Shown: positions 1 to 6,500 of the stretch, in pieces | How positions within the stretch are numbered: the stretch's first letter is position 1 | Layout of the letters: the number at the start of each line of letters is the position of its first letter | From: a virus | Virus record (IMG/VR): IMGVR_UViG_3300009103_000137 | Coordinates: 1 to 26,264 of that record | Strand: one strand, 5' to 3' | Length of the DNA stretch: 26,264 nucleotides | The notes under the pieces: model-generated | Seen by the model: the letters and a program-made list of their open reading frames with translations, nothing else | What the model was told of the DNA's origin: nothing | Databases searched by the model: none | Program-made: the position numbers and the translations under genes

Positions 1-244
1 TATCTACAGTATGCTCGCCTGGATATAATAAAATTGTAGTTTTACCAAATCTATCGTTATCTAATCCTTGCTGATATGAAAATCTTGAAGATTCAATTAA
101 TGCACGTTGAATCGTCTTAAATGGACGAGTAAGTGAATTACCCTGATTTTCTATACTATCGGTTGCATCCAAATCATTTGGATTTACATAGAGGATATTA
201 CCTCTAGTCGATTTCAGAAAATTATCTAATCTGGAGAGACCCAT
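1..244 (-). CDS. Tail structural protein with beta-helix-type N-terminus (partial, runs off the left edge)
   Basis: Only the first 81 codons are inside the window; the gene continues past base 1. Translating the minus strand from the ATG at 244-242 gives an open frame beginning MGLSRLDNFLKSTRGNILYV, with N-P-F/R-P-F-K-T-I-Q-R-A-type text further on (RPFKTIQRALIE). That pattern is typical of the first turns of right-handed beta-helix proteins, and very similar N-termini are common in structural proteins of marine T4-like phages. It follows the 60-residue gene and a CTAAATA late motif at 276-282, as expected for a virion gene. A tail fibre or tail-associated adhesin is the best guess; the exact role cannot be told from the N-terminus. 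Confidence 0.75.
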   Translation of the reverse strand, partial: MGLSRLDNFLKSTRGNILYVNPNDLDATDSIENQGNSLTRPFKTIQRALIESSRFSYQQGLDNDRFGKTTILLYPGEHTVD

Positions 245-275
245 CTTACACGCACTTATAGTCCTTGTTATGGAT

Positions 276-282
276 TATTTAG
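276..282 (-). promoter_or_regulatory. Late promoter motif CTAAATA
   Basis: On the minus strand the bases read GCTAAATAATCC, 32 bases upstream of the ATG of the partial beta-helix gene. The motif overlaps the TAA stop codon (279-281) of the upstream 60-residue gene. TATAAATA/CTAAATA elements are the known late-promoter core of T4-like phages, read by gp55 with gp33. Assignment rests on motif and position only. Confidence 0.55.
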
Positions 283-461
283 CTTTCGTCTTCTCCCCCA
301 TATTCATGTCTTTCCACCATATACTCGATAGTATTAGCAATATCATTCATTGCATCCCGAATATGGAATTGTTGACCAGATTCTTGTTTACGGCTGACGG
401 GATCGATCATGCTCCAACGCCACTGCCTCATATCTTTTGAATACCAGATCTTTACATCCAT
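279..461 (-). CDS. Small conserved hypothetical protein, 60 residues
   Basis: The product is short, soluble and acidic at its end (GGEDES), with a Trp-rich start (KIWYSKDMRQWRWSMID). I do not recognise a named family; proteins of this size and style are common among tail genes of marine myoviruses. There is no signal peptide or membrane segment. It starts at ATG 461-459. A TATAAATA late motif ends only four bases upstream of this ATG, so a late transcript would be almost leaderless, or translation may start at Met11. Its stop codon lies inside the late motif of the next gene. Confidence 0.6.
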   Translation of the reverse strand: MDVKIWYSKDMRQWRWSMIDPVSRKQESGQQFHIRDAMNDIANTIEYMVERHEYGGEDES

Positions 462-465
462 AGTT

Positions 466-473
466 TATTTATA
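466..473 (-). promoter_or_regulatory. Late promoter motif TATAAATA
   Basis: The minus strand reads TTTATAAATAAACTATGG, an exact match to the T4 late core TATAAATA. It lies in the 21-base gap between the 89-residue and 60-residue genes. If it works at the usual -10 position, the start of transcription falls at or within a base or two of the ATG of the 60-residue gene. Confidence 0.7.
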
Positions 474-482
474 AATTAGATG

Positions 483-752
483 TCAATCTACCGGCATTAA
501 CTCCGGATTCTCCAATTCTAACTCATAATTCAATGGATGGCACTCTTCAGTCATCAAATACTGATATGCCTTATAAAGATCTTCCTGCTCCCATCTTTTC
601 TCACTATTTGCCATTTCTAATATTTCCGGATCATCCTTAGCAATAGAAGGAAGTTCATCAAAAGTAAAAGGCATGTTTTGTATGAAATACATTAAGACAA
701 GTTTATCTCCCTTGTCATACCAACAGTACTTTGTGTGTATGAGGTATTTCAT
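483..752 (-). CDS. Conserved hypothetical protein, 89 residues
   Basis: A soluble protein with no membrane segment, rich in Tyr near its N-terminus and strongly acidic near its C-terminus (LELENPELMPVD). No family is recognised. The start at ATG 752-750 is preceded by GGGAGG, but the ideal spacing from that ribosome site points to a different, out-of-frame ATG at 759-757, which opens a 14-codon frame. A CTAAATA late motif lies about 24 bases upstream of the gene. It sits among small genes at the distal end of the tail cluster, so a late, perhaps virion-associated or accessory role is inferred. Confidence 0.6.
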   Translation of the reverse strand: MKYLIHTKYCWYDKGDKLVLMYFIQNMPFTFDELPSIAKDDPEILEMANSEKRWEQEDLYKAYQYLMTEECHPLNYELELENPELMPVD

Positions 753-775
753 TTTTCATGCTTTTCCTCCCAATT

Positions 776-782
776 TATTTAG
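776..782 (-). promoter_or_regulatory. Late promoter motif CTAAATA
   Basis: The minus strand reads CACTAAATAAATTGGGAGG: a CTAAATA core followed directly by a strong ribosome-binding site for the 89-residue gene. The TAA in the motif is also the stop codon (779-781) of the 28-residue membrane peptide. Confidence 0.6.
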
Positions 783-865
783 TGAGGATTATACCAATTC
801 ATCAAAAGAACAGTAGCAAAAATTCCGATAACAACACCAAGACCAAGCCAAGAAAGTACTGCCAT
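779..865 (-). CDS. 28-residue single-pass membrane peptide
   Basis: The gene runs from ATG 865-863 to TAA 781-779. The product is 28 residues, almost wholly one hydrophobic helix (about residues 2-23, LSWLGLGVVIGIFATVLLM), ending in NWYNPH. It fills the gap between the 61-residue and 89-residue genes exactly, and its stop codon doubles as part of a late-promoter motif, which argues that it is a real gene and not chance. No clear ribosome site precedes it (TTAATTAATC then ATG). The size recalls small photosystem or cytochrome b6f subunits, but I cannot match it to any of them. A small membrane-active phage protein is equally possible. Confidence 0.55.
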   Translation of the reverse strand: MAVLSWLGLGVVIGIFATVLLMNWYNPH

Positions 866-871
866 GATTAA

Positions 872-1057
872 TTAAGGAGTGGAATAGGATAATCTTTCTT
901 CGGGACAAGTCTCCCGAACAAAATTTAAAACATTCATGAACTCTTCTACTGTATCACACTCCACAGTTTTTGTATCTCCATCACTAGAATAAAGATAAAC
1001 TGTACGCTTAGTGGTGTCTACCACACACTTGGTGAGATACTCGTCAGGATTTTTCAT
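872..1057 (-). CDS. Small hypothetical protein, 61 residues
   Basis: A soluble protein with a beta-strand-like segment (CVVDTTKRTVYLYSSDGD) followed by a short helix-like stretch (VEEFMNVLNFVRET). No family is recognised. It starts at ATG 1057-1055, with AGG four bases before it as a weak ribosome site. Unlike its neighbours it is preceded by a sigma70-like promoter and not a late motif, so it may be expressed early. Its stop lies six bases before the 28-residue membrane peptide, which it could be co-expressed with. Confidence 0.55.
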   Translation of the reverse strand: MKNPDEYLTKCVVDTTKRTVYLYSSDGDTKTVECDTVEEFMNVLNFVRETCPEERLSYSTP

Positions 1058-1063
1058 TTACCT

Positions 1064-1092
1064 ATACTATCAATAAAAAGATCATATGTCAA
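1064..1092 (-). promoter_or_regulatory. Sigma70-type early promoter (TTGACA, 17-base spacer, TAGTAT)
   Basis: The minus strand has TTGACA at 1092-1087 and TAGTAT at 1069-1064, separated by exactly 17 bases. The -35 is a perfect consensus match and the -10 matches TATAAT at four of six positions. The -35 box contains the TGA stop of the upstream gene. The start site would fall close to the ATG of the 61-residue gene at 1057. Confidence 0.55.
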
Positions 1093-1364
1093 GCAGCTTG
1101 TGCCACTTCCGCAACCTGAGCAGTAATCTGATAATAGCAATGAATATTTGATGCGTTACAAGATTTGATCACTATTTTCCTACCCCACTCAATCTTATCC
1201 ACTACTAGATCTTGAACATATCCAATAGGAGTAAGCATAACATGAATACTATCAGGATCAATTACTCCAACCCAATCATCAGGTAATAAAATTGAATTCA
1301 CCAAATGCCTAGGGTTATTTGCATCCCCATCAACATTTAATACTCCTTTCAATACTTTTTCCAT
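1089..1364 (-). CDS. Small protein with the C-terminal domain found in cyanophage tail proteins, 91 residues
   Basis: The open frame extends upstream to 1448, but the ATG at 1364-1362 is preferred because a CTAAATA late motif lies 21 bases upstream of it and the longer form overlaps the oxygenase gene. Most of the protein aligns by eye with residues about 175-245 of the 284-residue tail protein at 1986-2840: LLPDDWVGVIDPDSIHVMLT matches LPKVWKGLVHTNSISVQLQ, then P-I-G, Q-D and a V-V or V-I before K in both, and I-H/D-C-Y/F-Y near the end. It therefore looks like a free-standing copy of a tail-fibre terminal domain. It may be a cap, chaperone or exchangeable tip; this is inference. Confidence 0.6.
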   Translation of the reverse strand: MEKVLKGVLNVDGDANNPRHLVNSILLPDDWVGVIDPDSIHVMLTPIGYVQDLVVDKIEWGRKIVIKSCNASNIHCYYQITAQVAEVAQAA

Positions 1365-1383
1365 TTTTATAAAATCAATGTGT

Positions 1384-1989
1384 TTATTTAGCATTATTAT
1401 ACCAGAAGGAAAGGACAAATCTCTCTGCATCCTCCACTTTAGTAACATAATGCTTATATTGTGAATTAGAAAAAATACATAACTGACCTATTTTAGGTTC
1501 TACTTTAAAATTCTCAAATCCAGTATGACCTCCATTAAAATCATCATTCAAATATAACATTGCTGCAAAAATATCATAGATGTCATTCTTTTTAGAATTA
1601 TCATAATGAGGATTCATAAATGTTCCTATTGGCCACCTCACCACTCCAACATAATCTAAATTAGCACGATCATCAAAAGATTTACATATAGCAGTAACTT
1701 TATCAACTACATTCATAAAAAAATCTGCCTTTTCCTCCTTCATGTTTATGAAATCTGCATCTCCACCTTGATATGCAGCATGACCATCATCTTGAGGAGA
1801 AGCAACAGGACCTGTAACATCATGAACAACCTGATGTCCTTCGGTTGTTATCGTACTCAGAAAAGTATCTCCACCCCTCTTTTCACTACCATAAGGCATC
1901 TCTTTATTATTTGCATTAGCATAATCTATAAATGTCTTACATTCATCAGGAGTTATAAAATTCTCCTCAACATAAAGAAGTTTTCTCAT
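1384..1989 (-). CDS. 2OG-Fe(II) oxygenase, prolyl-4-hydroxylase type
   Basis: 201 residues. The iron and 2-oxoglutarate residues expected of the P4H-like superfamily are visible: His128 and Asp130 in NPHYDNSKK, the strand AAMLYLNDDFNGGHTGF, distal His180 in QYKHYV and Arg190 in ERFVLSFW. These enzymes couple oxidation of 2-oxoglutarate to hydroxylation of a substrate, often a protein side chain. The start ATG overlaps the TGA of the tail gene upstream (ATGA), so the two are translationally coupled. That context suggests a tail or host-surface substrate, but none can be named. Its TAA stop lies within the CTAAATAAAC late motif of the next gene. Unlike the three oxygenases at 23311-25020 it has the canonical H-x-D motif. 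Confidence 0.85.
   Translation of the reverse strand: MRKLLYVEENFITPDECKTFIDYANANNKEMPYGSEKRGGDTFLSTITTEGHQVVHDVTGPVASPQDDGHAAYQGGDADFINMKEEKADFFMNVVDKVTAICKSFDDRANLDYVGVVRWPIGTFMNPHYDNSKKNDIYDIFAAMLYLNDDFNGGHTGFENFKVEPKIGQLCIFSNSQYKHYVTKVEDAERFVLSFWYNNAK
1385..1391 (-). promoter_or_regulatory. Late promoter motif CTAAATA
   Basis: The minus strand reads GCTAAATAAACAC, 21 bases upstream of the ATG at 1364 of the 91-residue gene. The motif overlaps the last codons and the TAA stop of the oxygenase gene. Its position decides the choice of the shorter start for the downstream gene. Confidence 0.6.
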
Positions 1990-2840
1990 CCAGTAATAGT
2001 ATTTCTATCCCCTCTATATCTTTCATCATTAAAATTTGGATTTTTCTCAGCAGGTTGATAATTAGGATCAGGATAATCTTTCCAACTACTCCCTTCATAC
2101 TCAGTTATAAGAGGATTAATATCCTTCCTCTCTGCATATACATGATAGAAACAATCAATAGGCATTCCACCATTAGATTGAAGATAAATTTTCTCATCAT
2201 CCCATCTCTTCACAATCACATCTTGATGGGCTCCAATGGGTTGAAGTTGAACCGATATACTATTTGTATGAACCAAACCTTTCCACACTTTAGGTAAAAT
2301 AATTACTTTTTCCCTCTTCACCCTTCCTCTACAATATACCCCAACTTCTGGTCCCTCAATACAAGCATATCTCAATCTCCACCCTTCACCTTTAGTTGGG
2401 TGTTGAATATCAAAAGGTTTTGGTCTATCATCTGCCTGACCAAATCTAGCAGACAATGTTTCACCACTTGTTCCCTTTTCAAAATATGCTTCACCCTCCT
2501 CATCTATCCAAACCTTTCCACCATTAATATTACATATCCTCCCCGTACCAACCACATCAAGGGGACCACCCCAATGGTTTTTATCACCTTCAATTCTTAC
2601 ATTACCCCTAACATATAATGATCTCTTTGCAGGAGTACAATCCTTATCATTATTCTTAGTCTCACCAACCATTACAGTTGCTACATTCTCACTAAATTCA
2701 GTAGGACCACCAAAGACTGCTGGACCTTCACAAAGCATTGATCCATTTATCTTTTCATCACCCTCCCCAATTGGCGGACAAATACCCGTACCAACCTTAA
2801 GTTGACCCCCAACATTTTCATCATCCACACACCAGCTCAT
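1986..2840 (-). CDS. Tail fibre-like structural protein, 284 residues
   Basis: The N-terminal half is Gly-rich beta text with repeated short strands (LYVRGNVRIEGD, GGKVWIDEEGEAYFEKG), as in tail-fibre shafts. From about residue 137 comes a domain seen often in marine phage structural proteins: KPFDIQHP, then WRLRYACIEGPEVGVYCRG, LPKVWKGLVHTNSISVQLQP and a C-terminal YHVYAERK. In fibres this region usually forms the distal end. The last 40 residues are acidic and Pro/Asn-rich. The start is well supported by AGGAGGA at 2854-2848, eight bases before the ATG and overlapping the TAG stop of the EF-hand gene. The 91-residue protein at 1089-1364 repeats its terminal domain. Role in the virion is inferred from domain and neighbours. 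Confidence 0.75.
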   Translation of the reverse strand: MSWCVDDENVGGQLKVGTGICPPIGEGDEKINGSMLCEGPAVFGGPTEFSENVATVMVGETKNNDKDCTPAKRSLYVRGNVRIEGDKNHWGGPLDVVGTGRICNINGGKVWIDEEGEAYFEKGTSGETLSARFGQADDRPKPFDIQHPTKGEGWRLRYACIEGPEVGVYCRGRVKREKVIILPKVWKGLVHTNSISVQLQPIGAHQDVIVKRWDDEKIYLQSNGGMPIDCFYHVYAERKDINPLITEYEGSSWKDYPDPNYQPAEKNPNFNDERYRGDRNTITG

Positions 2841-2852
2841 TAAACTATCCTC

Positions 2853-3554
2853 CTATACTCGATTGTTTTCTTTTTGTAGTCTTTGTCCACCTACTTTAGA
2901 ATCTTTCTTAGAACAGGCATCCGTAACACCTCTAATTATAGATCCATAAAGTTTTAAACAGGTATTGCCAGCAACATTAACAGTACCAGTGCTAGTAATA
3001 TTAGTTCTTGTTTTAGAATCTAAAATTATTTTTTTAGTTTCATAAACACTAAAAGTTTCAGTAGCAGTACATTTAATATGCCCTTTAGAACCTCCTTCAC
3101 CAACAGCAACTAATTCAATATCAGTTCCCTGCAATCTAATCTTACCATTAGTAGCAGTGATACAAATATTACCATTAACTGCATTTAAAATCAAGGTATC
3201 TTGTGCTTCTTCATTATCACTACCAGCTTCAACTTGGAAATTCCCAGGACTAGTAGAACATGTCCATCCCTTCCTCTGACCATCAATATCTAATGAAAAC
3301 TGATGCCTACCATCAGGAACACGAATCATGGCTCCTGCTGTTACATCTCCTCTCTTATGAATTTCACCAAAACTAAGTGATCCCTTATCATTTCCATATC
3401 TTACAGCAGTATAATTCTGCTTTGCAGTACCTGTAGGAGTCTGACGATTACCAAAAGATTGTAACTCTTCTGTAGTAATTACTCCATCACCATCCGCATC
3501 TACTCTTTTATTTGAGGGAAGTCTATCTAATTGTTGATTACTAGCGGTTGCCAT
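2853..3554 (-). CDS. Tail structural protein with an EF-hand calcium loop
   Basis: 233 residues. Residues 19-30 (DADGDGVITTEE) match the canonical 12-residue EF-hand loop: Asp at 1, 3 and 5, Gly at 6, Ile at 8 and Glu at 12. The rest is short beta strands (about residues 60-215) with patterns such as DTLILNAVNGNICITATNGKIRLQGTDIE split over several turns, resembling the beta-prism or needle domains that follow the OB domain in contractile-tail spikes. It directly follows the 1893-residue structural gene (gap two bases), so it is probably a tail or baseplate component stabilised by a metal ion. A loop-only dockerin-like motif is also possible, since only one loop is present. Confidence 0.75.
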   Translation of the reverse strand: MATASNQQLDRLPSNKRVDADGDGVITTEELQSFGNRQTPTGTAKQNYTAVRYGNDKGSLSFGEIHKRGDVTAGAMIRVPDGRHQFSLDIDGQRKGWTCSTSPGNFQVEAGSDNEEAQDTLILNAVNGNICITATNGKIRLQGTDIELVAVGEGGSKGHIKCTATETFSVYETKKIILDSKTRTNITSTGTVNVAGNTCLKLYGSIIRGVTDACSKKDSKVGGQRLQKENNRV

Positions 3555-3556
3555 AT

Positions 3557-6500
3557 CTATGTAAGATTGTCAGGAGTATTGGGAAGATTTAAACGAGGAT
3601 CATTACTATTAATATCAGTACCAGCCCTCTGAATTGCAGATGGAGGTGTAGTGACCATAGCATCAATACTTTCTTGCATTGTATCATATATCTGTACTAA
3701 TTCACCAGCTGTCTCAAAGAAACCAGCATATTTAATACCATCTTTATAAAATACAGCACCATAGTATGGTTTACCATCATAGTATCCAGTCTGTTTCAAT
3801 CCAACCAAATCAGTTACCTGAATTAAAGTATTAGGATCTGCTAAAGGTGGAGTACGACGAGGAGCCAATTTTGCTATAAAATCCGCACCTATACCAGTAG
3901 GTACTTTAGGTTCTTGAGTTTTTACTCTTATATTTGGGTAACTAGTATAACCACTAGGTCTAGCTGGTTCTCCAACAGCAGGTCCTGGTACTGAAACCTT
4001 TGTTATTTGTCCAAAATTACCAAACTCTGGTTCATAACAAATCTCTCCACCACCAGGAGTTTCAATACATACTAAATCTCCTGGACCATAATTTATCCCC
4101 TCATCTGTAGGAATAATTTCATCCAACTCTAACTGAACAGGGTATGAAGGTGGTCCAGCAGGAGGAGGTTGAGGAGGTGGTGCAGTGTAACCATTACCAG
4201 GATCAATTACTGTTACATCAGTAACAATACCAACTCCATCTATTAACTTAGGACAAGGTGGAGGAATAAGAATCGCAGAAACACCAACCGGATTCACTGT
4301 CCATGGTTTACTAAAAGCTTTTCCTGTCTTTGGATCTGTTTCCCTTATATTAACTTTTTTAGTAATCTTAGCATTAACATATGTTGGATTATTCCAAAAA
4401 GTAGCATCTGGCAGTCCTGTACCATTATAAAGAACTATTTGCAGAGTTCTTTTTCCTTTAACAATACGAGGTGAACCATAAACTACATCAGGATGAGGTG
4501 GTAAATTAGATCCAATCTCCCATGTTAAAGGAACCTGAGCTTTTAATACTTCAACACCATCAACTTTAATAGTTGCTATATTATCTGCCGCAGCCCTTAT
4601 ATCATAATTTCCAGTCTCCGGAAAATCAACATTATTCCATGTTAATGTCCAAGTTTTATCTTGATAATTCTCACGATAATCTTCAACCGTTGTAAACGAA
4701 GGGGTAAGATATGGACCCAATTCCCCCGATCTATAAGTTGCTATATCAGGACCTTCATAAGTGACTCCATTCTTTTGAGATCCACTGGTCATTCCTCTAC
4801 CATATTTTATTACTGTCTTATTAGTAGGAGGAACTTTAAATTTACACTTATTTCCTGCAAAATCATAAAATTCTCCTTGAGTTGCAGAACATACAATATC
4901 TTGCCAATCATTATCAGTCCACTCTTCCATCTCTACTATATTTTTTCCTCTATTCCTTAATCTAATATTAGAATCTAAATTACCACCAGCAGTTATATAA
5001 TTATCATCAGATAAAGTTACAGTATGAGTCTCACTACCAAATTCTTGATATTCCTGAGTCCATGTTGTATTCCCAATTTTAATAGAATCTACTGCTTTAC
5101 CATCATTCCAAGGTTTATCATCATAACTGTAAGTTAAAGTAATCTTTACATCCTTTCCTTTAACATTGATAGATTTACCATCAGAAGAAAATGATGCGGT
5201 TCCCCCAACAACATTATCAATAGTAAAAGCACCATTGGTATCACCCCTATGACCATCTTTTAATTCAACTCTTGTATTATTTTGCCTAACTCTAATAGTC
5301 TTATTTGCTGGATTCAATCCTATATACTGAATTCCAATTCCAGTAGCAACTTTTCTCTTATTGCTACTGGTAAATGTAACATTATAAATCTTTCCTGTCT
5401 CAACACTTTTAGTTACTGTACTGTTTATTTGAGGTCCTTTATATGTTTTAGATTCAGATAAAATTTCATCAATTGTAATTCCATTAGCAAAATCTGCCTC
5501 TGAAGTAGTCTTAAATGTAACATCTACATTCTTTGGTCCATCAACAATCTCTGATGTTTGAGATTGTGATGATGCCCAATTAGCAGTATGAAAAATTGTC
5601 TTGTCTATAGTTGTCCAAACAAATGTTTCTTCATTTTTTAATTCAATAACTAGCTCATGCTTTCCTTTCTCCAACATTACCATTATCTTCTCTGGACCTT
5701 CATTTTTAAAATGATCAAACTGTTTAATAATCTCTCTTCCATCAATAATAAATTTACCAAAATTATCTACAGTTCCTTGTATACCATAAAATCCCCTATA
5801 AGGAAGATCAATAGTCCATTTGTTACGCCATACAATACCAGATCCATCGGTTCCTTTTAAGTTTAAAGGGGGTATAGGTGATATAGAATACTTATTCATA
5901 AACTTACCCCAAGCCCCATGTTTTACAGGCCACCATTTCTTTTCAGAAGGAAAGGTGGGTGGCATTCTAGTAGTCCAAATAGGATTATTAGGACATCTTC
6001 CCTCTTGTTCAGGTGCCGGTTGAACAGGTCTTGGTGGCATAGGAGCATCAATAACTAATGCAATACCCATTGGATTTTCATTCCAAGAGAGAGCAGAAAC
6101 AACTTCTTCCTCTACTTGAATGGATTGAACTTGAATATCTACAGCCAAAGCCATAGGATTACCAGCTGCCAATGCTCTACCAGGAATTTGCTCTAATACT
6201 GCTTTTAATGTATAAGAACCAGCTTTAAAAAATTTTATATCAACAGATTTTCCAGTTGAAGTAGTTCCATCACCTCTCCTAAAGAATCCCTCCTTTGTTA
6301 CCACAATATCAGGACTACCTGTGCGGCTAAAAGTAAGAACTACATTATCATCCACCATTGTTGAAATAGCATAATTGCCATCTTTCGGAAACTTAATATT
6401 ATTCCAAACAATTTCATGGAATCCTGCATACTCACTAGTAGATGCATTAGGACCTGGAGGATAAGCAGATTCTGTAGTAGTAATTGTCCTCTTTTCTTCT

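Noticed and set aside
481-486. TTGACA upstream of the 60-residue gene as a -35 box
   Set aside because: No -10-like sequence lies 15-19 bases downstream; the TATAAATA late motif next to it explains the region better.
1365-1448. Longer start (ATG at 1448) for the 91-residue gene
   Set aside because: It would overlap the oxygenase gene by 65 bases and ignore the late motif at 1385-1391; the added residues do not match the domain.
1768-2618. Plus-strand open frames opposite the oxygenase and tail fibre-like genes
   Set aside because: They lie fully antisense to genes with clear motifs, have low-complexity Ile/Ser/Thr-rich products and no ribosome site.
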